The notes under the pieces are model-generated. The model was given only the letters and a program-made list of their open reading frames with translations. It ran no database searches and was not told the origin of the DNA. Both the position numbers and the translations under genes were made by a program. A stretch of DNA of 64,000 nucleotides from Acanthaster planci (lineage: Eukaryota; Echinodermata; Asteroidea; Valvatida; Acanthasteridae). Of this stretch, positions 1-11,200 are shown in pieces. The stretch lies in contig NW_019091423.1 in assembly GCF_001949145.1 (NCBI RefSeq), positions 1,076,888 through 1,140,887 of the forward strand, written 5' to 3'. The stretch's first letter is position 1, and each line of letters starts with the position of its first letter.

Positions 1-618
1 TCTTGCAATGCCTACTCTAAACATACACCATTGTGGCTCCAGTGCTGAACAATGCATTCTGGCATGTCTATTCTTGTGCCAATGTAGTAGATAGTAGTAG
101 GAACCTGGTATGCAATTTTTAAGCGATAACTTGACTGAAAGAAAAAGATTATTTCACTTCCTGACTGACTTACAGGAAGGAGTACCCAAAAGGTGAAATA
201 TGGAAGGAAATGATCATGTAATGACAAATGCTAGGAATTTCAACGCCAGTTATTTTCAACCTTGTTTTGTATGCAAGTTGGAAGTGTTGACCAATAATCT
301 TCAGTATTTGTGAGGCAGGCTGCCACTCTTTTAAACAGGCCTGTGTGAGGAATCATATGGGGCGTATTGACGACTGAAAATTGCAATACTGAGTGACCGT
401 TGTACAGAAGATTTTGTGAGGACAATGTCCTTGATGTTGTACTTTTATTTTATACTGCAAGCACATACTTAACTAGTCACCCTCAGCTTACAACCAAACT
501 AGTTATCTAGTCAATCCTATCTAACTACACCCTATGATACAACCAAACTAGTTATCTAGTCAATCCTATCTAACTACACCATATGATACAACCAAACCAT
601 TCATGTATTTGTTCTTAC
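1..618 (-). other. trio: Intron downstream of the KWLTSPVR exon (partial)
   Basis: This stretch follows the splice donor (GTAAGAAC read on the minus strand) of the exon at 619-718 and runs off the window. I see no exon in it. Its only structure is a 49-bp direct repeat listed separately. Short open frames in it look random. Confidence 0.7.
490..597. repeat. Two-copy 49-bp tandem repeat
   Basis: The unit beginning ACAACCAAACTAGTTATC occurs at 490-538 and again at 539-587, with a third partial start at 588-597. The copies differ by about one base near their ends. It is a simple local duplication in intronic DNA, with no sign of function. Confidence 0.9.
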
Positions 619-718
619 CTTTACTGCCAAGTCTTCGTTGAGTTTCCTTCCTTTGGGGCCGTCTATTCTCTCCAATTGTTTGGTACTTAGTTTTCTGACA
701 GGGCTCGTTAGCCACTTC
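619..718 (-). CDS. trio: Trio/kalirin RhoGEF, exon with the KWLTSPVR linker motif
   Basis: This 100-nt internal exon encodes KWLTSPVRKLS followed by a basic, hydrophilic stretch ending NEDLAVK. KWLTSPVR(R/K)LS is a hallmark of the linker between the first SH3 domain and the second DH domain of TRIO and kalirin, so homology is strong. The acceptor read on the minus strand is a pyrimidine-rich run ending in TTTAG, and the donor is AAAG then GTAAGAAC. The exon starts with the third base of a split lysine codon (AA from the exon at 2019-2094, G here) and ends in phase 0. The next exons, expected to carry the acidic/serine-rich linker and DH2, lie outside the window. Both the full-length and the short isoform proposed from 18724 would use this exon. 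Confidence 0.92.
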
Positions 719-2018
719 CTAAACATGACGAGGAGATAAGAAAAACCACACTTCACAGATGGCTTGATGGTAAATGATGATCAAATGATGGCAGCACATC
801 ACTCAGATGACAAACAATGGGTAGTTATGCTGAGTTCAAGTCTGGGCAATTCTGTGCCTATATCCGTGACAGAATGTTTTATTCCTTAGCCTTCGTAGGA
901 TAAACTACCCAACACACAATGCTGATGGAACATATATACTTCATCCTTTATTATCTGGTCAATGTGTCTGCTGTGAGGACTTCATGTCAAGATCATGAAC
1001 AATGTCAAATGTTGAATCAACCTATGACACCGAACTCTGCTTTGGTAACCACCAACGGATATCTGGCCTGCACACCTCATGGCAGTAGTATCTTATACCT
1101 CATCCTTGTACATGTTACCGTGTATATACTTAGAATCCTATTCATGAGCATGACACCACATCCTATTTGTACCTTTGACAACTTAGGAAGTTGATCTAGC
1201 CAATGTCGTGGGATCAAACAGGCCATGGTTCCTGATTTCAGGAAACTGCAGCTTAGGGAATTCTGAACTGAACAATAATCTCTCTAAGGAGGGATATTAT
1301 AATATATTCTCCCAAAGGAGGGATATTATCATACATCCAACCAGCTTCCTTGAACTGTCACTAACACACCTCATGAATATATCAAAATACAATATGAAAA
1401 AAAGGGCTTACTTTGAAATGGCTCAGAGTGACATAGGTTAAAGCTCTAGAGTAAGCCACGAAAATATTGAGAAAATTTGATGGCGTGGGTTCATCCGACC
1501 TCTTACGGGAAAGGTGATTTTTCCCCCATTTTCCTTTCCTTTCAAGTTTTACGTTAGCTCAATGCTGAGTGTGACGCACTGACAATGGTGAGTGCCAATC
1601 ACTTTGGGAAATCATGTCCATGCCGTCACTGTATTTTGATCAGCTATATCATCACTGTCACCATGGTTTCCAGAAAAACCAGGCAAATACCTAGGAACTG
1701 AGAGACTACTCCAAAAGCACTAGTTTGCAGAATTCTCAGACCGGTTTCAGCCAGTAAACAGGAAAGCAAAAACTACCTGGGTGTCTAATGATTAAATTCA
1801 ACTGGGAATTAAATTAACCAGTCCTTTTCTTTAATCTTTTGAATATTATGAACTTTTCAAGGGAAGTCCAGGGAAGTCTCAGGAAAACTAGACATTGTTG
1901 AAAGATGAGGGGTGTTTCTCAGAAAATAATGTCACTCGACAGCTATTCACACTACTTCTTCCTTTCCTGAATTTTCAGAACATTGACTCCTGACGTACAG
2001 AAAGGTAAGAGCACTTAC
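719..2018 (-). other. trio: 1.3-kb intron
   Basis: This intron lies between the exons at 2019-2094 and 619-718. It has a consensus donor (GTAAGTGC) and acceptor. A 15-bp direct repeat (AAGGAGGGATATTAT, near 1286 and 1315) is the only structure noticed. Open frames at 919-1194 and 1208-1441 on the plus strand look random: they show no family motif. Confidence 0.75.
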
Positions 2019-2094
2019 TTTATACTGCCCTTCCTCTTTGGTATAGGATGATCGTTGTTGTTGATAGGCAAGGCGCTGTTAGTTGATCCTGCCT
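2019..2094 (-). CDS. trio: Trio/kalirin RhoGEF, exon before the KWLTSPVR exon
   Basis: This 76-nt exon encodes roughly AGSTNSALP, then INNNDHPIPKRKGSI, then a split lysine. The PxPKRxG(S/N) block followed directly by KKWLTSPVR matches the equivalent place in vertebrate TRIO/KALRN (PGPKRPGN before LRKWLTSP). It starts with two bases of a split codon and ends with two bases (AA), so it needs an upstream partner ending in phase 1. Both candidate partners do: the SH3 exon (53862-54084) and the alternative first exon (18652-18724). The donor is AAA then GTAAGTGC. The acceptor is CAGATCTAG, with a nearby second AG that I discount because it would break phase with both partners. Confidence 0.87.
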
Positions 2095-2199
2095 CTAGAT
2101 CTGAGTAATAGAAGATACACGTAGAATAAGATTTAGTCAAGAGATAAGACACAGACTGATTTGAGCCAAGTGTTTCATGACTCATTGTTCCAGGATCTC

Positions 2200-2720
2200 C
2201 TTGAACTCTCTCAACTCATTCTTTCTATACATCTTCCGTGACTTGTCGTCCTTCTTTGTCCTTGTTTTTCTCAACTATTTACCTCCTGTTCTCTTCATCT
2301 CCCAACTTTCCTTTGATTCTTCCTAGACCTCCTCAGCATCCATATCCCAGTAAATTGTTCCTCCACAATGTCATACTCTCCTAACTTTCTTTAATGTCCA
2401 ACATTTCCCACCTCTGACTTCAACTTTGTCTCCAGGTTTTCCCCTTCCATCTTAGCCATATCCTCACTACTTTCCTCTCCAGACTCTTTTATCCCTTCTC
2501 TATTTCCTTTCCTTTGGTCATTGTGTTTCCTATTTCTTTTTCCATTCAGTCTTCCTACTTCCCTCTTATATGCCATGCATTCTCTTCTTTCATTAATTCT
2601 TTTCCTCATTCTTTCTTCCACTTCACTGATCAAATCTCATCTAGTTTCCCTTTCTCAATTTCATACCACTAACTTCCACATTTCCCATCCCATGGTCCAA
2701 CCCATCATTTTTCCACACAT
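2200..2720. repeat. Pyrimidine-rich (plus strand) low-complexity tract
   Basis: The plus strand is strongly C+T-rich for about 500 bases, so the transcribed RNA would be purine-rich. It starts roughly 100 bases before the acceptor of the exon at 2019-2094 and abuts the 169-bp duplication. The bias leaves an 80-codon Lys/Glu/Arg-rich frame open on the minus strand, which I regard as an artefact. Confidence 0.8.
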
Positions 2721-3059
2721 TCTAGCCAGCACACTTTCTCATATTTTATTTATTTCCAATAAACATGTATGATGTAGCATCTTTACAATAGACATTATGT
2801 CACAATCACATATATGTCATTTACAACCTGTGTGGTCCAGAATAGCACTTCAATAGAAAGTCTAAAAATAAGGCTTTGAGGTGGTTTATTCTAGCCAGCA
2901 CACTTTCTCATATTTTATTTATTTCCAATAAACATGTATGATGTAGCATCTTTACAATAGACATTATGTCACAATCACATATATGTCATTTACAACCTGT
3001 GTGGTCCAGAATAGCACTTCAATAGAAAGTCTAAAAATAAGGCTTTGAGGTGGTTTATT
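2719..3059. repeat. Perfect two-copy 169-bp tandem duplication
   Basis: The copies at 2719-2887 and 2888-3056 look identical by eye, with three extra bases of a third start. The unit begins ATTCTAGCCAGCACAC and ends GGCTTTGAGGTGGTTT. No divergence over 169 bp in non-coding DNA implies a very recent duplication or an assembly artefact. Confidence 0.95.
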
Positions 3060-5469
3060 AGCTTTAAGTTTGTAACATTCATTACCAACATGTATATAAA
3101 TGTATTTAATCAAGTCCAATGAACACATTTGGTAATGTGTACTTAAAACAGGTCATGGGGTCTCTACCCACCTCATTAAGCTTGTCTGTGGTGTCTTATT
3201 TTTCTCATGGACTCTTGAAAACCAAGCACAAAAAAGAAAATTCTATTTCACTCCACTCATCAGAATGCATACTGGTAGTTTTTGAAATTTCACATCTTAC
3301 TTGTATGACATCTCCCTACAAAATCCCGGTGTCAATCTTTGAAGCGCAGTTACTATTAACGTACATGTAGATTTCCTGACCTGTTAACAATCGGAAATGT
3401 TGTCCAAAAATATCTACTTTATGGTTGTATGTCCTTGTATCTTTGCACTGCACAGTACAAGAGCCTCATCCTGTGGTCAAAATGACCACACACAAGCATA
3501 AATAACCACACCACTAGCACCATCCATGGAGTGCAGTATAAAAGTCATGGTCAACCACTTCACCTTGGAATGGGATATCAAGGATTTTTTTGCACAATGC
3601 TTTGCCATCTGGAGTATAATGCCACAAAACTAAACAAAATTCCCACACTCCTCAAAAATCTAAACAAATGAAATGACCACCAAAATAAATACTCTAGATA
3701 AATACATAATAAGTAGTAGACGGAAGCTCTTGATCTGAAAGCAATGGCCAATAGGCAGTGATGTTGTCTTACCATTATTACTGTAATGGTATGACTGTTT
3801 TAAAAACATCACTGTCATGGTGAATTAGAAGCAAGCTTGGCACCAGGCAAAACTTGAAAAAAGAGATCTCTGAGAGATTTCCAACCTCTCTGTAATTGGT
3901 TTAAGTCAAATCCAAAGGAGAAGCAGCATAGGTTCATATCTTTGATACCCAGGGCCATCTTGAAGGAACCAGACAAGGAAGGAGTGCGGAGACCTCTAAA
4001 GCCTTGTGGGAAACAAAAATGCACCAAGATTCTTGAGGCTATGGCTGACATATCATGAGGTCCCACAGGTATCATATCTCATATCATGCAAGTTTAAGAT
4101 GAAAAATAAAGAAATTTCTCATTTTCCTCATGAATCCTCCAGTGAAATTCGGCAGTACAGCCTTGTACAGTTCTTGGTTGACATTCTGTATTATCTTACT
4201 GGCTACAAATAGATGATATTAAGGTAAAAAAAAACATAAGGAAGCATTCCAAGCTGTATTGTTCAGAAATTTACAAGTTGAGAGCCAAACCATTGTGAAG
4301 TGTAGAAATGGGTCAAGTACCAACAGACATGAGACTCAAACGACTCACTAACTGCTCAGGATATACAGGGTAAATACAACCTCGTCCGGAAGAGGAAAAG
4401 ATTGAGGGGAATCAATAATGGCCATGTCCTTAATAAATCTGGTCTTTAAGGCCAGCTATTCTTCAGCAGTCTGATGGAGTATGGCTGCAGCTAGTAGTCA
4501 CACTAGTGTCTCCTGCCTCCCTTCGCAGTACCCTTGATTTAACCCACTGTCTGTGGAAAGACGTCACACCATTCAGCTGATGACGCAGTCCTCCGCAGTC
4601 CACGTTGTACGATCCACTTGATCATGACATAATATTCCAACCTTGTGTCCGATTTCCCTGCTGCAGCCGGCCTTCTGCATGCCCCTTGGCTCTTGATGCA
4701 GGTACATGGATGTATGCAAAGCCTTAGGATATCTCACTTCAGGGAGGTCCAATGTGGTAGTTACCAAGTGCATGAGTTACTATTAATTAATCCTGATGAT
4801 AGCAATGGGATTGTAAATGCATAACTGAAGAACAAGTACATAGAGAAATCAAACTAAATCAAAGCAAGGCCTTTTGCTTAAAACAATATTCCTTTGCCAA
4901 GCAGACCTTTACCATCTTTTTACCACTGATGTCTCCAGCACGTGGAATGTATGCCCAGCAGATAATCTGCTTGAATTCCAGCTTTCTTCAGAGGAGGGGG
5001 AGAGCGAATTCTTGAAGATGAAAGTATAACAACAGAACATTACAGAGGGATCCAATGATTTAATATAATCTTGAAATCTTTTACCAAAGCAAGCAAAACT
5101 ATGTCAATTCAGGGAAGTGTTCATAAATTGACAAAAAACCATATTGGTTTATCAGGGTGCATACCCCCTTTGATTTGGAGGTGGGGACTAAATGAATAAG
5201 GATTTCATGAAATTTGGCAGAGTGAAAAATGAAAACAAATGACAAATAATTACAGTGAGAAGCAAAATACGTGCATATCCACTAAAATGGCAGACTCAAG
5301 AAAACAAATCCAAACACAACTGGCTTCCTCCATGCGTCAAACAACTGAGAAGAATTATTACAGTGATACAATGTATTGTAATTCTAATTATTCCATCAAT
5401 AAAACAACCTTATAATCATTCAAATGTTCAACTTGTATAACCATGTGCGAATGCTGACCACAACCTACT

Positions 5470-5590
5470 ACACAGTGCTCTTCCTGTACATGTACATTAC
5501 ATGCACATGTACATGTACATCCATGTACGTGTATTTACAAATACACACAGCATATGTGTACATTTGTGTGTACAATGTGAGCCTACTTGT
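5470..5590. repeat. Cluster of ACATGTACATGTA-type palindromes and TG/CA-rich sequence
   Basis: Overlapping TACATGTA palindromes and GTGTA/TACAC runs occur together. The same motif recurs singly elsewhere, for example near 18904, 27087, 35866 and 51064. Such motifs are abundant in several marine invertebrate genomes. No function is inferred. Confidence 0.6.
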
Positions 5591-7005
5591 GCATGTGCAC
5601 TGGGGTAGTAGGGCCCTGAAATGCTTAAAGCTGATCCAAAGGGGGCTGTTCCAACATAAACGCTCCCTCCCTCTCTTTCAAGCTCATGCATGGCTGATTC
5701 TCTTTACCAACTCTCAGGCAGTGATAGGACTGTAATGAAGGCAAGCTGACCTTGTATCAGTGACAAGACAAATGTAGGATGGAGATCACCCACTGAGACT
5801 GATTGGAAAAGGGTTTTATGTTTAAAAAAAAAAGGGGTGAGCTAATAGAAAACCTGACTGATATGCTTCTCCATTCTTTGACTATTTTCCATCCACTGAC
5901 CAGAATAACCTGCTCTTGCAAGACTGCTGCATGGATTCCTAAGCATGATGAATTTGGCAGGATGGTGCAGGGAATACAACACAAAAAGGATGGGAGTTTG
6001 GTAGGGACAGAGTATGGAGCTTTCTCTGAGAGCTGAATTGAGGTGCAGGAGAATGAAAATATCTGAATCTGAACCTGATGTGAAAAACTATAGGACTCGA
6101 TGGTCAAACATGGACAGCATTGAAGCACCGCTACTTGATGACAACTGATAACCAACTCCCCAACTTGAAAAAAGCTGAGATACTGCTTGCTGACGGGCAC
6201 TTTATGGACGCTTTATCACAACACTAATCATTGGAACAAGCTTAATATAAGCAAAGGACCATAAAACATTCTGTACAGGTTTATGAAGGGTTCTGACAAT
6301 CAGCAAAGATATGACAGCTGAATAGACCAAGGTGGATTGGGCTATGAATTTCCTGGAATTTGACAGGGGAGTGTAAGATTCACGAACTAGACAAGCATGA
6401 GACTGGGGATTTTTACTTTATTCTCGTTTAGGGACTTTTGATCATTTTGAAAGTTTACAGAACCTAAGCCAGGTTCTGGGGGTGATTGTTAGAAAAAATA
6501 CTCTTTAAAATAACCTGCATGTTTCCTAAATAATTCTAATGGGTGAGAAGGTACTACTGAGTCCAAAATGACAGATGTATCTCAGTAATATATGACCAAA
6601 GAACGAATAGACTAGTTTTTGAGCTGAGAGGGAGTAGCTGTATCAGACACTTATAAAGGAAAGATCTGACACCATTATTGCTAGGTGCTATAAAACAAAG
6701 CATAAGATTTTGTGGCTATTTCTTTCATTTGATGAAGTACACATTGCAGGGAATCCAAATTCAAAGTGAAAAGGCACATTAAGATTTATGAGGATTCCAA
6801 GATTTTTTGTCATTGGTTTACAACTTAAATAACATTCAGTGTGTGGGTATACTGCACTTGTTAATAGAAAGACATTGATCAAATAACATTGCATTATTTA
6901 GCATACATGCAGTGCTGACAGGTAAAGTGAGGAGCCATTGGCTCCTAAAAAAAAGTTAGGTGTCAGGTCGATTTTTGTACATATTGTAACACAAACTACA
7001 CAAGT

Positions 7006-7167
7006 TTGCGGTAGCACTATGGATATCTTTTTTTTTTAGTATGTTGGGTTCTGAAAAGAACCGGTGGTACTCAACATTTTGACAGTATGTGCCGTCTGTC
7101 GTCAAAACAAGTTCTTTTCAGAGCCCTACATACTCAATAAAGAGATACATCCACGGTACTACCGCAA
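7006..7167. repeat. Fold-back (inverted-repeat) element, MITE-like
   Basis: The left arm (7006-7061, starting TTGCGGTAGCACTATGGATA) is matched by an imperfect reverse complement at 7111-7167 (ending GGTACTACCGCAA). The inner 24 bases of the arms (GTTCTTTTCAGA... against its complement) differ at about two positions. The loop holds a further small inverted repeat (TTTTGACAG / CTGTCGTCAAAA). The RNA could fold into a long hairpin. No coding frame or clear target-site duplication was recognised, so transposon origin is an inference. Confidence 0.75.
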
Positions 7168-7769
7168 TCCTATCTAGTTTATGGGCTACCTCAATCATGA
7201 AAAGCTTTAAATCTCACTGTAACACAAATTACATGTACAAAATCTTTCAAAACAGACAGAAACATTATTCCGTCAATTATCCGCAGGACAGACAGGCTTC
7301 GGATTTTGTGCTTGTGGAATAAATCAAAAGAGGCACCCATGTTATATGAAAAAAAAGATGAAAGAAAAGACAAGGCATGTTTGTTCTCTTACGTTTGAGT
7401 ATTCGGTCCTGGGACTGGACTGAACCAAGGGTAGCTTTAGTTTCAAACTTTTAGAACATTTGGGACTGAAGTAAGTTTATTGCACTGGAATTGTGGCGTG
7501 CATAGACTACTAGAGCATTATGAATATGCAAAACGCCTCGGCTTCCCATACACACTCTATACAGCATGCGAGCACAAACAAGTCGACTCAGGCACCTAGT
7601 ACCTGTACGTGCGGTGCACGTGGAAGAAAACTGGGCAGCAACTGTTCGCGAAATATGACTTACAAGGTGGGCTACTAACGGGCACAAATCATGGTCGCCA
7701 TTGGCAATAAGAATTAAATATTTGGCTACATGTCATCATTTTTTAGGTGCAAATGCGACTGCATACATG

Positions 7770-8190
7770 TACCTATGAAAATGGATTCAGCCCACATCCT
7801 GAGTGCACATGTGTATGTTATCTTGCATATGCATGAGTTCCAATACTTGCTTCTGTCCTCATGGTTAGTTTGCATGGAACATTCTCAATGAAACTGCATG
7901 AGTTCTTAGACTAGTGGCAGTCCATGAACTGAATACACACATAACATTAATGAATATGCATGATTCTAAGACTGCAATTTAGTCGATGCACAGAATTAGC
8001 AGAGTGATGTACTACATGAAGTACCTACATCCATACATGTCATTAATGACTACATGAACTATAAGACTAGTTTTAGTCCAAGTCCTGAATTCAAACAAAT
8101 CTTAGTGGATTATGTGTGAGTTCTGAGATTGGATTTTATCCATGTACCAATTTGCATGACAATGCACATGGGCATGATTAATAGGCAAAT
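7770..8190. repeat. Degenerate tandem repeat, period about 62-64 bp
   Basis: A consensus like ATGCATGAGTTCTAAGACT followed by TTTAGTCCATGTCCTGAAT recurs at about 7833, 7897, 7959, 8054 and 8117. Spacings are near 63 bp, with one interval of about 95. The copies are well diverged, so the array is old. Confidence 0.6.
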
Positions 8191-8242
8191 ACCATGACAC
8201 TGAGAAAATGAATGTTGTTTCATCAGAAATGGTCATGCTTAC

Positions 8243-8294
8243 TTTGCTCTATAATTATCTGGGCTCCCATCAGTGGAATAGACACGATTCTCTC
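8243..8294 (-). CDS. trio: Possible alternative 52-nt exon of the Trio gene
   Basis: Read on the minus strand, this block has a decent acceptor (CTTACCTTGTGCAATCAG), a strong donor (GCAAA then GTAAGCAT) and an open frame encoding ENRVYSTDGSPDNYRA. It starts with two codon bases and ends with two (AA), the same phases as the exon at 2019-2094. It could therefore replace that exon and join in frame to KWLTSPVR. There is no homology support, and chance splice-like signals occur in introns of this size, so this is a hypothesis only. Confidence 0.25.
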
Positions 8295-11200
8295 CTGATT
8301 GCACAAGGTAAGACCAGCATCATCTGGACTGTCATCTTGTGACCAATATGGTACATTTTCTACACCACAGAAATCAATGGTATTCATGTGAACATTGGTG
8401 TGCTTTAAATGTTAATATATCTGACATTCTGGTATGACCCCCCCTCCCTTCCCCTGTCAAAGAGGCACCCACTGCACAGCTCTCCTGTGAACCCAAAAAA
8501 ATTGAAGCTGTTGTTGCTAAGCAGTTGTCAGGTTTGTTGGTGATGTGAAGGGCCATTCAGCCAACCAAGATAGTAAACCAAACCTACCACTCATTTATCT
8601 AATTACTGATCAGGGTCTCTTATGGAGTGGTTATTATTAGCAGCAGACAGGTATTCCAAATGAGACAGAAGACAAAACAAAACAGGTTTACATGAGCGGT
8701 TTGGACACATTGTATTTTCTGGAGAGTCTTGGAACTAATGACATTCATTTCTTAAATAAATTATCTTTTACGTTAACTTGTACTGCGCTGTTAATCATTT
8801 TTATGGAAACGGCGCATTATAAATTTTCAATTCCTTTTTTAATTATTATCATGATGCATTGCTTGTTCATGAAAAATAAAGAGCTCCTCAGCTTTCTGAT
8901 GGTACATTGTCACAATTTGCAAAAAGTTATAAGGGGGCATTTCTATACCTAAGAAAATTCTTTTTGAACATTCTCCAGTTATTTTTATATTCATTTTCAG
9001 TGTCATACTTGGCTCTGTACATTTAAGTCTTAGTTCTATTCTATGTCCAGCAGGAGTGTCTTTGGCAGTCTTAACCAAGTCTTGGCGCAGTTGTTTCTTC
9101 TTCATGAATACCTTGAGCGATTTGCCACAGACAAGAATTAATGTCCAACTTTTAATGAAGTGTGCATCGAGTTGTTTCGTGTTGTGCATTTTTGTAAATT
9201 TTAAAAAGATGACAAGCTCATTGTACATTTAGAAGTTACTTATTGCAAGTCATTTGAACCAGGATGTAACAAACTTGGTTGAAAATTTAATCCTGTGTAC
9301 AAACAGATGCTTGTTCACAGAACACACCTTCCCTCCATGACTTAGCTCAAACTCTACTTGTACACTGAGACCAGGGTTTTTGTTTTCCTTATTTGGTTTA
9401 AACATGCAAACTCTTCATGCATTAATAAGCCATATCTGGAACCCAGGAATGTCCGAAAACCATAAGAAATTTACATATCAACAGGTTTGTTGGGACTTGG
9501 GCAAGGAGAATCCAGTAAAAGATTTTTTTGGGGGGAGGGGTGTAAAATAGACTGGGGATGATGATTAATAGTTTGTTCATGATTTCAAGGTACTGATGTC
9601 CCCCCCCCACCCATCACAAGTTCAGGCCAACATCTACAATGCTACTTTCACACAGATTTGACCCATTGTTAATATCAATGGTAAATTCACCACGAGTACA
9701 AATTGGAAAACAGAAGCCGGGGAAATGACATACAGTCTTCACAACGCTGGTTACACTAGAGTGCTTTCAATGTAGAAATACCTGCAATTCAATGGGTCTC
9801 TTGAAAGCAAAACCCTGTTCTTTGACAACAGTAAAACGAACAAGCATTCTGTCCGAGAGAATAAGTCATTCCATCAACTGAGGCAAGTCGAGGGACAGCA
9901 ACAACTTGCTACAAAGAATACACTTTTTTAGTCAACCAATCAGTCAGTCAGCCATTCATTACAAACCCTCTGAGTGCGTGCGCACCTCACTACCTTCAGA
10001 ATTCTCCTACATGTAGTCAAACAGTCTACTCCACTCTTTTTCTCACCTTAATTGGAGTTTAAAGCCAAACCTGTTCAATCATTGCAGAGTACCATGGGAC
10101 TTCAATCCAGCTAGAGGAATTACATTGCTCATTCATATGAGTACTTTTTATAGAAAAAAAAAACACAAAGGTTTTCAGTCCTTAATTAACATTCACAAAG
10201 ACCTCTCCAGTGGATTATACAAATGAAATGAAAAGAAATGAGCCAATTTAAGTACATGTACTACTATACATCTTCCATTTGGAAAAAGTCAATATACATT
10301 AATTCTCATTTTGAGCACGCCTATTGCAAAATTGCATATGACTAATCCACAGAGTTTGCTATACAGTGCTCAAAATTCATGCTTGATTATTCTGCATATT
10401 AGCAAACGTGACACAAATTCATCCAACCATGAACCTTCGGTAACACTGCACAAAGCATATCATCCACATGCAATTGTGCGTTAACTGAAGGTCACTATTA
10501 AGTACATACATACTGCTTGAATCTTGATATTACCTGACCCATAATTTGTTACATTTAACATGCATTTCTATTTTTTTAGCATATCAACTGAAGAATTGAC
10601 ACCAGTGACAAGAATTATAAAGGATAATTTACAAAAAATGTAAAGATGTGAAAAAATGTATCCAACAGCAAGCAACATTATCATTTCATTTTCAAATCTT
10701 GCTGTAAGGAAATCTGGGAATTCAAACAAAATGACTTTATTTAGAAACATGACTGCTAAAGAACTTATCTAATAGGTTACATAGGAATGAAATCATTACC
10801 AAATATGTAAATAAGGTCCAAACAGAGTGCCAGGTTAGGAAGAATACAAATCTTGTAAATTTGGAGTTTTTTGCTTTCAAATGGTCATATTTTCAAAACC
10901 TGTGAGATATCAACTTTGTTAACTACGTGTATTATAAGAACCTGGCCTAAAATCTCCTTGCATCCCCATGGGGTCTGTCACAGTTGCATCTGCACAGACA
11001 AAAGGAAGGGAAAATCCATTCACCTCTGGATTCACCAAGGTCCAAACTTTATGGCTTCTCTTCTTCAAGATGTTGTTTATTTTTAAGTACAACAACCGCT
11101 GTGCCCTTTATTCTCTATTGATGATAACAGACATGGATGAAAAGTGGGAGGAAGCTTTGGGCAAATTCCTGACTACTGGAGAGGAATACTTGATGGGACA

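Noticed and set aside
1657-1670. X-box-like string GTCACCATGGTTTC
   Set aside because: Several mismatches to the RFX consensus in both half-sites.
2391-2633. Open frame of 80 codons rich in Lys, Glu and Arg on the minus strand
   Set aside because: It lies wholly in the purine-rich tract, whose composition alone keeps the frame open and charged. It has no domain and no convincing splice sites.
5757-6200. 147-codon frame on the minus strand
   Set aside because: No recognisable domain, and no conserved motif or splice context. Length is within what a few chance frames can reach in 64 kb.
7398-7424. 27-nt splice-bounded block on the minus strand
   Set aside because: The sequence resembles the adjacent degenerate repeat, and all three frames are open, so the signal is uninformative.
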